Below are positions 46,061-58,610 of a stretch of 64,000 nt of DNA, piece after piece. Within the stretch, counting starts at the first letter, position 1. Every line of letters begins with the position of its first letter. Source of the DNA: Papaver somniferum (Eukaryota; Streptophyta; Magnoliopsida; Ranunculales; Papaveraceae); contig NC_039363.1 in NCBI RefSeq assembly GCF_003573695.1, positions 160,358,406 to 160,422,405 on the forward strand, given 5' to 3'. The notes under the pieces were generated by a model. That model searched no databases, was not told the DNA's origin, and was given only the letters and a program-made list of their open reading frames with translations. Both the position numbers and the translations under genes were made by a program.

Positions 46061-46640
46061 ATTTACTTCTTGTCAACTGGATTCTACGTTATCTGCAGGT
46101 ATGGTATTACTCTCCGACATTCTTCTTAATTGCATTAAACTTTTCAAACGTATATTGATGCCGAGTAGGAAAGTGATTAGACAGATATACACTCTACGAG
46201 TGGTTATTGTGCTTACTTTTTCTCAAATATTATTTTTTGGAGCTCTCGGACGCATGACAAATTTTCAAAATCAAATATTGAAGCCGAATATAGAGGTCTT
46301 GCAATTAACATTGCCGAAATCATGTGGATTGAATATTTGCTGAAAGAACCCCAAACTCTCGTACACCCGCCACCTATTTTATGGTGTGACAACCTCATTG
46401 CTACATATCTCACTATGAATTTTGTTTTCAGAGTCGTACTAAATATGTAGAGAATGACTACCATTTTTTACGACAAAGGTTTAGACATAGTCGGTTGGAT
46501 GTCCTGTTTGTGTGTTCTAACGATTAAACTCTTGATGTCTTTACTAAACATATACCAAAGGAAGTATTTCTCTTTTATTCTTTCTAAGCTTACAGTCTCT
46601 TAACACGCGTTTAGATCGGGTGGAGGGGGTAAGAGAACTT
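46061..46640 (+). pseudogene. Copia RNase H fragment (second Copia lineage)
   Basis: After several frameshifts the translation shows the end of a Copia RNase H: SNIEAEYRGLAINIAEIMWI (catalytic Glu), then HPPPILWCDNLIATYLTMN (Asp), NDYHFLRQRF, LDVLFVCSND and VFTKHIPKE. A purine-rich GGGTGGAGGGGGTAAGAG follows at about 46617, as a polypurine tract would. RT and upstream domains are missing. It differs from the Copia element at 13791-18206. Confidence 0.75.
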
Positions 46641-47134
46641 AGTATATGTTTAATATTTTTTCCTTGTTATATTAAGTTTTTGCTTTTTAATCTTATTTGT
46701 CTTTTGTTAATATATACTTATATTTCAAGATATGAAAACTGTACTCAGGTCTTATACATTCAAAAAGATACAACAAAATATTCCCGATGTGTAGCACGGT
46801 ACAAATCTTGTAATCTTGTATATGATAAATAATATGAGATAAAGCAAGAAATTCTTTTAGATGTTTGTAGAGGGTGGAGTTTTTTTGTTTAGATGCTGCA
46901 CATCATAAAGAATCAAATTAGATGATTTTGTTAAGCCAAACATGGCAGGTATGTCCATACTTTGCTGTGAAATTTCTTACTTCGTTAAAGTTTACTGTTA
47001 ACACATTCGGTCAATGATGGAACCAGGTGTAGCTAGGGGAAGGGCCAGAGCCGAGTGCAAAGGTGTCTGCTTGCATTCCCAGCCCAGTTAGCTCCAAAGA
47101 CTAATTTGGGCCCAATTAAAGATGTAGAAATTAA
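46641..47134. other. Possible Copia LTR remnant and unassigned sequence
   Basis: AT-rich sequence after the purine tract could be a decayed LTR, but I see no TG...CA ends. Nothing else is recognisable. Confidence 0.35.
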
Positions 47135-48235
47135 CGTTTAATCCCATTATTAGTGGACTTTGGACGCTCCAGTCCACCCCTCCAAATCCCAGGACGCTCT
47201 AGTCCAAATATCACCACATGTGTTTTACTGTTTAGTCCATAACAATAACGAGTTGGTCCAAAAATGCAACGAGTCCCGATTTCTGAATTTTCAATATACC
47301 ACAAATAACCTTCCAGCGATTCCATATATAAATCAAATTTTTTGAAATTGAATTTTTTAGATTTGAGATTTGAATTCAAAAAAGATTTAGATATCGAGCG
47401 AGACAGAGATTGATTTTGGTGACAATTAAGCAGATAGAGAGAGGTTTTGGTTTCATCTGAGATTTGAATTCACAATAGTTTCTGCAATATAATCTCAGGT
47501 TATTTTTCCATCTTGTTTTCTTTTGGTTTCTCTTTCAAAATCGTTTCTGATTTTCAGTTTTTTTGAATTCATGATATGAATACGACATGTTACATCTTAT
47601 TGATATATGATCTTGATTACTTTTTGTTATTTCTTTGGTTTTTATTCTCGTGAAACGCTTTTGATCATTGTTTTTTTTTGTGATGCACTATATGAAATCG
47701 AACTAATATTTAATCGTAGGATTCTGATTTTACTCATCTATGTCTTCTAATAAGGCTTTTGAATATATAGAATGTGTACTTTCCTGTACACGTACATGTT
47801 TTAGGTTATTCAAATCTGAAAATGTGATTTGAAGATTCAACTGTTATTATTTGAAGATTCAATCTGAAATGTTATTCAAATCATTTTTATTTTAACTATT
47901 TTTGTTAGTTGATTCAGTTTTTTATTTTATTTTTAAATCTCTTTGTGTTGATGTTTTTAAATCCTTTTGCATGTGATTTGGATTTCTTGTTCATGCGTGT
48001 TTGCATAACGCTCTGAATTTTGTTCATGGTGATTGATATTGTTTTATAGAATGTGTATTATGTTGTACACTGTACATTTTTCAGTGAGTGATATCTTTTT
48101 ATAGCATGTGTATTCGTTGTAATATGCAGAGTGATAGGAGCCTAAATTACATCGTTTGAATATCAATTTCGTTTGCTTTTCTTTGTTATTTTTCTTGTGT
48201 TTTTGTATATTACGTTTTCGTTTGCTTTTTGTAGG
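47135..48235 (+). mobile_element. Left part of a MULE: end region and 5' leader
   Basis: TAGTCCA-rich sequence at 47140-47270 resembles the left edge of the 30256 block and may be the MULE terminal region. Then comes AT-rich leader sequence containing GTGTACA-like motifs (GTGTACTTTCCTGTACAC, ~47773). It ends at an acceptor-like CTTTTTGTAG (48234). The transposase start follows only after an inserted LTR. The terminal inverted repeat was not matched, since the right end is lost. Confidence 0.4.
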
Positions 48236-50861
48236 TGTTTTGGAGTCATGTGGCGTAAAAGACGAGAAAATGATGCTCAATTCATTACTTAGAGACATTG
48301 AGTGCCAACGGCCTTGAAGCATAGGAAGGGTGGGAGTCTCCAATGGGCTCGAAGCTGGATTTTTACCGGAGAAGCCACAAAGAGCATCTAAGGGAAGCTT
48401 TAATGTGCTGAAATCAAATACTGAAGCACCTGTCATTTTACTTGGAGCCACCATCTTCTATATCATTTTAAAAAGAAACAGAACTACAGGTCGAGATTGT
48501 CTCCCCTGTAATTCAGTCCGTCCCAGCTCAGTTATATGCAACCAGCTCTGCAGTCCTTCACGCCGGCAAGCTCAGATGGGTTGTTCTCGTCCGGATTCAG
48601 AGTTAAGACAAGTCAAAGCCATGAAATACACGGAGCAGTACCAATAGACTGCAGTTTCGGTCAGAGAAATCAGTCAAGAAAAGGCAGTGAAGAGAAGACA
48701 ACTTGCTGCCACTCATTGCAGCTGAATAATGGAGATGAACTCAGGAGAAATTGCAGGCGTTCTTTGAGCTCTGCAATGATCAGAATGGGTTTCTGTTCAG
48801 CACCATTTGGACAGAGTTCAAGCTGCAAAACAGGCCAGAGAGTGGAGTTGATGCCGTGAATATTGCCATTGATTAATTGTGAAGTTTATGAATGTTGATT
48901 GTGTTAGGAATGATGGGTTGTTCTTAGATTTCAGTTATGTGCAGGGAAGGAGTTTGTGCAACCTCCAATACACAACTAATGCTTGGCCATTATCAGTTTG
49001 CAAAACACACACAAGGTGTTTGAGAAAAGGTTTGAGTGACTGGTTCTGCATCAAGGTTCTTCTGCTGCAAGTCATGGGTTCCAGTGGCTCATAGTTCAGC
49101 TGAGAGAGATGTTCGAGGTTGACAGAAGAGCTGAACTACTGCCAGCTTATATCCACCAGGTTTGCCATGAACTTTGTGGGTCATTTTTGAAGGTTCGGAG
49201 TAAAGTTTTCAAGCTTGAAGTCTGTCAGGTTAGCCATGGTTCGATGCTGTATACAATGGACGCTAGGCAGCGGTTGAGACTCAATTCAGAAGTCGAGATT
49301 CACAAGACAATACTGGTACATATTAGGCAGGATGGTGGATGAGTCTCAGGCCGGAAAAAGAGATGCGACTTTTGTGGGTTTTGGTTGAGTATGAGGCTGT
49401 ATTTTAGCCGGCAAAACAAGGAAACTGAACTGATGGTTGCTGCCGTGTTCCGTGTTACTTTCTTTGGAGAAGTAGGAGCTTGATTTAGGATTGGATAAAC
49501 AAGGAAGCATGTCAGAAATACATGAGTCTGTTTTGTGCCGATATAACAGCCAAGAAGAAGAGTCGAAGACGTTGGTTTATAATGATTAATGGATGGGATT
49601 CAGTGAGATTTTAGAATCCAGGTTGTATAAGGAAGCTTGGGTCTCAATCCAATTCGTAACTACAGGAGTTGAAGAGCTATATAAGAAGACCTAAAGCTAC
49701 AGCAAAATATATCTCATACCCCCTGCTCGCAACCTAGTTTCAGCGAGCTTTTACTCGCTGAACAGCCACCACCATCTGCATAATCATCTCCATCCACCTG
49801 CATATCACCTGCTCCTCTCTAAACCCTTCCATCACTACCATCTGCATCTCCATCTCCATCAGCATACATCCACCATCTGCACTCCACCTGCATATCATCT
49901 ACAGCATCAACAACAGCAGCTGCAGTCCATCTATCCACCAGTCCACCTGCACCAGCACCGCCACAATCCATCGCCAGCTCCTTCACGCCGCAACAGACTA
50001 CCAGGCAGCCATATCAACAGCAAGTGAACACCACCAGTCGCACTCCATCGCATCCAGGCCATCACCACTAGCTACATCACTTCACGAGCTGGACACTTTG
50101 TGTCGTTGGTTTGAATTGCCTTTTCAGTTTTGTTTGCAGTTTGCTGTTTTGCGTTGTTTGCCATGAACTCCAGTAGCTAATTGCATCTTGATTAGGGACG
50201 ATTTTGACGTCCGGAACATGAATTCGAATTGATATTTAAACTGCCTGTCTTCTTGCAATTTGTCTCGTTATTGCTCAATTTCTACCGCGCTAGTATTGCT
50301 TCTGAATTATGTGTTAATTGTTTAAGTTCGAAATTGAATGATTGATTCATATTTCTATTGCTAGTTTAGATTTTCTTCGACCCGTAATTGTCTAGAGAAG
50401 ATAAACGCAAGTACTCATATGTAGAAATTGACACTAGTAGGTGATTCATGCTTTTGATCATCACTAGGAGCAACCTTATCTCACAAAACTTAGAGCATTT
50501 GTTTAAGTTACACTTAGAGAGCGTGCTTCTAGGAAACTTGGCAAGTGGAATCCGGTAGTCGAGCGCTTCCGTATCCGGTGTACTTAGGAGATATTAACGG
50601 AATAATTGAGCGTACTAATTATTCTAGGGTTGTTAGTAACAGGGTACTTTGCAGAAACTAGCTATATCAATAAGATTCATGTTTTGCGACCGAGGAAGAG
50701 TCTTTGATCATTCTCATTCTCATATTTGCGTATTTCTTCGACAGAAATTATATTGACAACTTTAGTTCAACTCTCCCTTGGGACGAACTTGCTTATCCGT
50801 ATACTACTAGTTAGTTTAAAGAGAAGTAGAGAAATATCATTTGCGAGTTGACACCTCGTCA
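48236..50861 (+). mobile_element. Probable solo LTR (Ty3-type or LARD) inserted before the MULE start codon
   Basis: The block starts TGTTTTGGAGTCATGTGG and ends TTGCGAGTTGACACCTCGTCA. Its last part (CAACTCTCCCTTGGGACGAA, then TATACTAC) resembles the 3' ends of plant Ty3 LTRs. A TATA box CTATATAAG is at 49678-49686. A CCA/CAT-rich stretch lies at 49770-50110. It interrupts the MULE leader exactly between an intron acceptor and AGGTATCAACCATG. Target duplications are imperfect (GTAGG left, AGAGG or GAGGT right). Frames at 48330-49342 are not genes in my view. Confidence 0.5.
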
Positions 50862-50875
50862 CAGAGGTATCAACC

Positions 50876-51484
50876 ATGTCTGAGAAGGTTGTTTATGCTA
50901 TTTTGAATCATGATGAGCATTCTACGCCTTTTTGTGTAACTACGCGGAGCACTGTGGATGAGTTGAAGCGTTTTGCATGTAAGCAGTGGAGGTCTTTGTC
51001 TCCTGAGACTGTCCCGTATGAGCTATATGGATAATGATCAATTAGTTTTTGCACATGGTGATATACAACTGCAAGATAAATTGCTCTTACTATTGTTATT
51101 AACAATGAATATTTCTATTTGAATGTTGATGTGATTCAGAAGCATACTTCTCGTTCTAAATCTGGTTGTGGTACTAGCTTTTGGTTCTAATACTGCAAAT
51201 TCTTGTGTAACTGAAAGTCCTAAGTTTGTAAAGGTGGTAGATCATGATGCAATCCTATGATTTCCAATGGATAGATTTATATTTTTGACAAGATAGGTAA
51301 AGAATTTATCGATGGTGTTCAAGCAGTTAGAATTGTTGTGGATAAGTACAAGATGGCTATTAGTTACAAAATTAAAATTCTAAAAAATGACCACACTCGT
51401 TATACTGCAAAGTGCAAAGAAGATGGTTCTTCATGAATGATTCACTTCCCGGTTCCTTCTGAAAGATGCTAATATTCTTCACAG
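50876..51484 (+). pseudogene. MULE transposase N-terminal exon (MuDR type)
   Basis: ATG 50876 opens MSEKVVYAILNHDEHSTPFC and a short ubiquitin/PB1-like start, broken by a frameshift near 51025. Further on KEFIDGVQAVRIVVDKYKMA then KNDHTRYTAKCKEDG matches the MuDR DNA-binding domain with its Cys. The exon ends at donor ACAG|GTGAGT (51484). The transposase would bind the terminal repeats and cut and paste the element. Multiple frame breaks make it inactive. Confidence 0.75.
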
Positions 51485-51847
51485 GTGAGTGGTGTCCATA
51501 CTAGCCCGCATTACTAATTCTTTTTTTATGGAGTACATAGATTTGCACCTTATATATGTATGTAGGCTCTTTAGGTGTAACTTGTGATGCACATTACTTA
51601 TTTTAGGCTTTTATGTGTATGTCCATAGTGGTGTACATAGTTGTGCACCTTATATTTGTAGACTTGTTTAAGTGTACATTGTGGTGCACATTACTTACTC
51701 TAGGCTTTTTAGGTGTATATTTTGGTGTAAATTACTTATTCTTGCTTGGTCCATGTGATGTTTTTGCATATGTGGTGTTGGTTTTGATATCTAATTAGGT
51801 ATTCACTGTGGTGCACATTACTTTTTAATTTTTAATTTTTTTTGCAG
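51485..51847 (+). other. MULE transposase intron with GTGTACA repeats
   Basis: A GTGAGT donor and a TTTTTTGCAG acceptor bound 363 nt. At least four GTGTACA/TGTGCAC-like motifs recur in it (for example GGTGTACATAGTTGTGCACC, ~51633). Confidence 0.65.
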
Positions 51848-52328
51848 CTATGGTGTTGGTTTGAGGTTGAAGGGTCCACCGGTGACAACCAAGTTAGTCA
51901 AGCATTTGATAACAAACAATATATAGGGAGATTCTAGTTTAACACCCAATCAGATCATTTCACTTTTTATAAAGACTTATGGGTCCAATATTAAGTATCA
52001 CCATGCTCGTATAGGGAAAGAAGACATATTTGAAGAACAGTTTGACGATGACGAGAAACCGTATAGTGATTTAGTTTGGTTTGTCAATGCCATTGAGGAA
52101 ACTAATCCTGATGGTTATGTGAAATTTGAGATTGATTATGCAACCAAAAGATTTCAGAGAATTTTCATATGTTTTTGGGCTTGCAAGCGGAGCTATAAGT
52201 ATTTTAGGCCCATGATTTACTTGGACACAACTTTCCTTACTATACACTTCAGTTTTCTTGATGCACAAAGTGCTTCACCCTTAGTCATCACAGCAGAGCT
52301 ACCTATTCACTTCCTTGATGCTTTTTAA
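51848..52328 (+). pseudogene. MULE transposase second exon, truncated in the catalytic domain
   Basis: The exon starts YGVGLRLKGPPVTTKLVKHL and continues TPNQIISLFIKTYGSNIKYH, ARIGKEDIFEEQF. It then enters the catalytic core, FQRIFICFWACKRSYKYFRP followed by MIYLDTTFLT, where the Asp is the first catalytic residue. After TFLT the sequence diverges and ends at TAA 52326-52328, so the remaining catalytic residues are missing. One in-frame TAG lies near 51930. The long open frame before it is otherwise preserved. Confidence 0.8.
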
Positions 52329-53097
52329 TATGTTATTTTTGTTTGAAAGATTTTATATTTTATATTTTTAATTTTGGTATTGTCTATTCAATTCTATGGA
52401 CCTGGATAATTAGTGTCAGGACATGTGTACCATTATGTACACCTTCCTGTACACTTCAGTTTTCTTACCTGCCATTACATGTGTACCATTATGTACATCT
52501 TCCCGTACGATGGATGATACTATGTTATTTTGTTTAGAAAGATTTTATGTTTTTGGTTTTACTTTTGGTGATGCCTTTTCAATTATGTGTAATTACTTTT
52601 TGGTAATGTCTTTTCAATTTTGCAGGCCTGGATAATTAGAAAAATCTGTCAGTACATGTGTACCATTATCTACACTTTCCTATACACTTCAGTTTTCTAA
52701 CCTGTCAGTACATGTGTTTTTATGAACCCCTTTATTTATTTTTCTTTTACAGTGATATATAGTATGTTATTTCTCTGTAAGTATCTAGTTTGGATTTTAC
52801 TTGTACAAGTACCACTCACATTCTACTGTGTTAAAGAATTGAATAGTGAATGTTTTTAATAACCTGTCAGTAGATGTGCACAATCATGTACACCTTAAAA
52901 ATTTTGATAGAATGAAAGAGAAGTTGTTGATTAACAACAAAACATTATCATCACTACTTTGATAACATTTTTTTCTAACATGTAAGATACCATGCAAGTC
53001 TGACACAAGTCTACAGATATTTCAAAACACCGGTATTCAAACTATTAATAAGATTAATTCAAGGTCTTTAAAGTAGTGATAAGTCTTAAGCAGAAAT
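52329..53097. other. Non-coding spacer with GTGTACA repeats between the two MULE genes
   Basis: Contains repeated TACACTTCAGTTTTCTTACC-like segments and several ACATGTGTACCATTATGTAC motifs. No exon is recognisable. It separates the sense transposase from the convergent Ulp1-like gene. Confidence 0.55.
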
Positions 53098-55272
53098 TTA
53101 AACAAAAAATTGTCTAAAGATTAAAAACATTTTGAAGAAATTCAGAAAGTGATCTTGTTTAATAAAAAACACTTTCCTTTTCAATGTTGGTAGTCCTTTA
53201 ATCTCTCGCCACTCCTTGTATGATGCATCGTATGCTACATCCAACACTTTGGCATAACCTCTGATGGGTTTCAGCATCTTGGCAACCATTTTCAATCTCA
53301 TTTGCTGACAAATGTGTTCCACCCTCTGCATCTCTTTCTATAGTTTTTCTTTTCTTGAGACTTCGTTTCATAAAGTAACAAGTGTAGACAAGGAAATCTG
53401 GGTTGATTCCTTGTGTCGGGCATGGCTTGACGTTTCTTTCATGCTCTTCTATAGGTGGATGACCCATTAACGCTCTCTTCTTGTCTAGTTCCATTTTCAT
53501 TGTATATGCCATTTGTTGTGCTTAATCTTTATACGTATCCTCATTTTCTGAGTGCAAGGAGTTATACAACTTCCATTTAAGAGATTTAAAATCAAATTTC
53601 AATAGCGACCAGTGCCTTCCTATTTCATTCTCTTTGTAGAATGATTCATGGGGATTACTTGAACTTTTATATTCTCCGGAATGTCCCTTATGAAATCAAC
53701 CACAAGCTCTTTTACCATGTTGGTCATATTATGCTTCACATAGTACTGCAATCAATAATTTTTTGGTACATTAGATGAATTAGGTACACATAAATCGGAG
53801 CATACATGTGTGAGATAACACAATAGTATACAAGCATATACGCTCCTACAGAAAAATAACAAATCAGACCATATATCCATGAGGTGTAAAACTACGTACA
53901 CACCTAAATAAATCTAACAATCAAGCATGCATGCCAACAAAAAACAGACCATGTATCAATCATATATCATACTGGTGTACAACTGTGTACACACCTAAAG
54001 AAATCTAACAAATCCAACATGTACAAATGTGTACACACCTATTATTGTTGATGTAGATTTAATCAACATTAAAGTACCTAAGTAAACCGAATTATATATG
54101 ATGTTTGATTTGTTTGAGAAACTTACACATGCAGTAGGACCTGTTATTTCACAGAGCAAGTACTTTTCATCACCTAGATGACGAATACTATCTCTGACAA
54201 TTGTATTTCTACGTTTATAGATGTAGAACTGTAGTACCTCTTGATCCAGATCTTTGTTGAACATTAGGTTACACAGTACTCGTCCCACAACAAACATATC
54301 TTCCTTCAATTCAAGTTCTTATAGTTTCGTTACTTCCCAAGGTACAATGATGCATAATCATAGAGAAAATCTTAACATGGTGTACATAATGGTGCACATG
54401 ACTTTTTTTTATAATATTCAATCATGTGGAGATTGAAAGGTAGTGATTTGTGAACTTACCCCAGGTTTGCATTATCAAAGAACTTTTGTATCCTTTTTTT
54501 GTCCTCTCCTTGTTCCATGCCTTGGTATAGTGGGGATTGACGAATATCTGGCAATGGTAACGATGGATGATAGTCATTTTCCTTTCTCCTTAGTGGTACA
54601 TGATAGCCTACTTCTTGTACCTTTCCCGTACCTTTTTGATCGACTTTTATCCCAACTGGTATGTTTTTACCCTAGGTGAAGTCAGGATCTAGATTTTTTC
54701 TTGCAACTCTCTTTTGTTGTGGTGTCTTCGACAACTTGCCAACCGCTTTTATCCTCAACATCTCTGCTTCCTTCACTTTCCCCGCTCTTGTCTTTGTTGG
54801 GGTATTTCTGATTTATCTTCTTCAACTTCTTGTCTGTTGAAAAAAAAACACTTTGATTCACTTGAATGAATTGCATTGGTTTAGCAACGATCCTTTCTCA
54901 TACATCTTCACTGGATAATGATTTTTGTGATGACTCTTCTTTAGGATCCTCTTGTCTCAATAATGAGAATCCCGGACAATCATTACGGATCATGGTTGCC
55001 ATCCTTTCCTTCACTTCAGGTGGTTCCGTTTTGTAACAACCTTTTTCAAGCTTCACGAACACAGTTTCAGACAAGTTCTCTAGAATGAGGTGTCGTATCT
55101 GGATCTTCTCCCTGTGTGAGTAAAATCACATTTTCTTCAACCAGCAATATGTTTTCAGGATTCAAATGTGATATGACTTGAACTGCGATTACCATAGCAT
55201 CGTCAAATGATTCTTCAGAAGTTTGGGTTGTATCCATCACATTCCGGTTATCAAGGTGCACCTGGTGTTCTT

Positions 55273-57710
55273 TGAAAAAACGGGGGTCTAACAACCTCAC
55301 CCAATATTTTTTTTAGGAAATCTGTATGGACAAACTCCAATATAATTCCAAGAGAATCAACTAGACAATCATACTCAATCAATAGAAATATATCCAAGAG
55401 TTGTATCTCTGTTTCACAATGTAATCAACAAATCAAACAGACAGAAATATGCGAGCCTGATTATTATGTGAAACAACTTGAACGGTACCAAAGACCAATG
55501 TTCAAGTGTCAATCAATTTATATCAACAACCAAAGGTTGGATTATCTAATTGATTGAACTACGCACAACCTGTGATATTTCAATTATATAAACAAATATA
55601 ATGCGGAAAAGAAATAACACAGACACCAGAAATTTTGTTAACGAGGAAACCGAAAATGCAGAAAAACCCCGAGACCCAGTTCAGATTTGAATACCATATT
55701 GTATTAATCCGCTACAGACACTAGCCTACTCCAAGTTAACTTCAGACTGGAATGTAGTTGAGCCCTAACCAATCTCACACTGATCAAGGTACATCCGTGT
55801 TCCTTACGCCTTTGAATCCTAGCAGGACTCTACGTACTTGACTCCCTTAGATGATCTCACCCACAACTAAGAGTTGGTACGACCCAAAGTCGAAGACTTG
55901 ATAAACAAATCTGTCTCACACAGAAAAGTCTATTGAATAGATAAATCTCTCTCCCACAGAAATATCTATGAGTTTTGTTCCGTCTTTCGATAAATCAAGG
56001 TATACATGAACCAATTGATACATCGGACTTATATTCCTGAAGAACAACTTAGTAATATCAATCAACTCACAATAGTCTTAATCACATGGTAGCGAAACAA
56101 GATATTGTGGAATCAAAAACGATGAGACGAAGATGTTTGTGACTAGTTTTTATCTTGCCTATCGGAGATTAAATCTCGAGAAAATCTTAGAGAAGATAGT
56201 ACTCAATCGCGATAGAAAACAGCAAGATCATAACACGCAACTACATAGAAATAGTTGGGTCTGGATTCCCAATCCCAATGAAGTCTTCAAGTCTTTAACC
56301 TACATGGTTTTGAAAAAAAACTAAGGTTAAAGGAGAATCGACTCTAGTCGCGAGTTGTCCCTTATATAATCTTCAAATCAGAGTTTGCTATCAATGTTAA
56401 CTTGGTGACAAAGCATTCAATATTCACCGTTAGATGAAAACCTGATTAGACTCAAGATAATATCTTTCAACGGTTAGATCGAACTTAGCTAGTTACACAC
56501 AAATGAAAAGTGACTTCATTTAGATATGAGTAACCGTACCTAAACGTGTACACCTTGTTGGCTCAACAATAGTTAACCGAAGTTATCCATATGAACACTT
56601 TCATATCAACCTTATTCATCTTAACCATAACTAGTTCAAATAACTCAAATAAAACTAGTTCTAGAGTTGTTCAATTGTTTATATTCTCATAGAAGTATAC
56701 AAGACACAATTGAAGCAAAATCGGTTTTGATTCACTCGAATCGATTCATAAACATTATAGCCACGGTTTGCAAAATATTGCATTCCTTAATATATAAATG
56801 TATTAGTTCATGAACAAACCGATTTTAGAACATAACCTACTCAAGTATGCAAATGGGTACACATACCTAAGTGGTCGGACTAAGTTTAGGTTCGCCAGTA
56901 TGCGAACGGGTACGCATACCTAAGTGGACGGACATGAACTTACGCTAGTACGCATACGGGTATGCATACTAAGTTCTCGGACTTTCATAAACCAACCAGT
57001 ACGTATATGGGTATGCATACCATTGTTCCCGGACTTGGAATAACTTGCAACAGTTAGCATTTAAGTACGCATACTGTGCTATATCCAATCATGGTTAATA
57101 GTTCTAAACTCCCATTCAATCATTGAAATATTTCGGAAGACGACAATAGCTGTGTCACACAAACTATTAGCTTCAAAGCAATTTTCAAGTGATCGATAGA
57201 TCAATACGAAATATTTCGATTCTACATCAAATGACCGTCTCACACAAATCATGTAAGATGTTACCAGGTGATTTTCATATGATCATCTTTTGACTTTCGT
57301 CAAGAATATAAGATGAACTTGGTTAAGTCGAAAGCTTACCAACACACATATCGATAAATATGAAAGCGAGTTAAATTCAGCTCGAAATATCAAATATGTA
57401 TAATCGAAGTATATATAGCTATACGACTTTTGTCTCAAATAGGAGATAGAGTAGATAGACTTTTGAGTGATATATAAGTTCAAGTCTCCACATACCTTTT
57501 GTTGATGAAGTTCCACAAGCTCCTCTTAGTAGTTCTTCGTCTTCAATCGATGAACGCCGTGAAGTCTAAATCTCAACTACACTTTCTATCCTAATTCGAG
57601 ACTCTGCTATAAGTAGACTAGAAATCAAGACTTATAGTCTTGGCAACTAAACTTGACAAGAAAGCTTGAGATAGCAACGCTTGCGCGTTCGACCGAGAAG
57701 TGCTCTAACA
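55273..57710 (-). mobile_element. Solo LTR of family X, copy L5 (type A), TSD TTCTT
   Basis: On the minus strand the LTR starts TGTTAGAGCACTTCTCGG (57710) and ends CCCGTTTTTTCA (55273). TTCTT flanks both sides (55268-55272 and 57711-57715). It is 2438 bp and has no internal region. The type-A TATGCGTACC block lies at about 56840-57075 and the TATA box near 56371. It lies inside the Ulp1-like gene. Confidence 0.93.
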
Positions 57711-57715
57711 TTCTT

Positions 57716-58330
57716 TATCTTCATTTGTCTTTGACATAGGAGTACTGAAAAATGCAATATTTTAAGAATTTTTAAGGGTATACAAAGTTGTATACTGGTG
57801 TACAAGTATGTACACAAATACATAAGAAATTACAAAGGTGTACATTTTGTACACACATAGAAAAAATGAAAAGAAGTGTAAGCTGAGATCATTTTCTTCA
57901 TACCTAGGATTGTTAGAAGTTTCACTATCAACTCCAGAAAATGAAAAAAGTGCTGAAAAATACAGATATTTTTGCGAAATTTTAAGGGTGTACAAAGTTG
58001 TGCACAATTATATGTATGTTTTTTAGCACTGGTGTACAAGTATGTACATATACAGAAGATGAAAAGAAATGTGAGCTGAGATCATCATACCTCAGCTGGT
58101 TAGCAGACTCAACTTCTTTGTCAGATTCACCTCCATATTCCCCATCATTTTCTTAATTTGTCTTTGATAAAGGAGCGCTTAAAGATGCAATTTTTGATAA
58201 AAGGTACGAGTTAAGCACATTGGTGTACAACGATGTACAACATAAAGAAGATGAAAATAAATGACTGTGATATTTTTAATAAAAATGATGTTATACCTTG
58301 GTATATTAGCAGTTTTATACTGAAGTTCAT
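57716..58330 (-). repeat. Three repeated exon-intron units in the Ulp1-like gene
   Basis: Three units of about 200 bp each include an exon end with a GTAT donor (SNNPR|GTATGAAG, ESANQL|GTATGATG, TANIPR|GTATAAC), an intron with one or two GTGTACA hairpins, and a TGTCTTTGA-rich stretch. They look like internal duplications of one exon and its intron. Confidence 0.55.
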
Positions 58331-58399
58331 TCTTGTCAGATTCCCTTACAATCTTGTTGTCATCCCCATCTTTATTTTCATTTCCAATCTTGCTTTCAC

Positions 58400-58610
58400 T
58401 CAGGTCCATGTGATCCTCCTCCTTGTCCTCCTCATCATCTTCCTGATCATCACCTTCACTACCCTCCTCTTCTTCATCATCCTCATCATCATCACATTCA
58501 CCACCCTCCTCCTCGTCATTATCCTCATCATCATCACCTTCGCCACCCTCCTCGTCCTCCTTGTCCTCTTCTTACTCACTCTCATCACTCTCACTTTGTA
58601 ACTCTTTTGC
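58400..58610 (-). repeat. Triplet-rich stretch encoding Glu/Asp runs
   Basis: The plus strand is built of TCC/TCA/TCT triplets; the minus strand encodes long Glu and Asp runs. It is the acidic region of the Ulp1-like gene. The low-complexity sequence makes spurious frames on both strands. Confidence 0.7.

Noticed and set aside
48330..49342. Several medium frames on both strands (for example 48330-48647, 48536-48859, 49109-49342)
   Set aside because: They overlap in different frames, have no recognisable motifs and lie inside an LTR-like block. They look like chance frames.
58233..58601. Plus-strand frame rich in Leu, Ile and Val (looks like a membrane protein)
   Set aside because: It is the shadow of the Glu/Asp triplet stretch of the antisense Ulp1-like gene.
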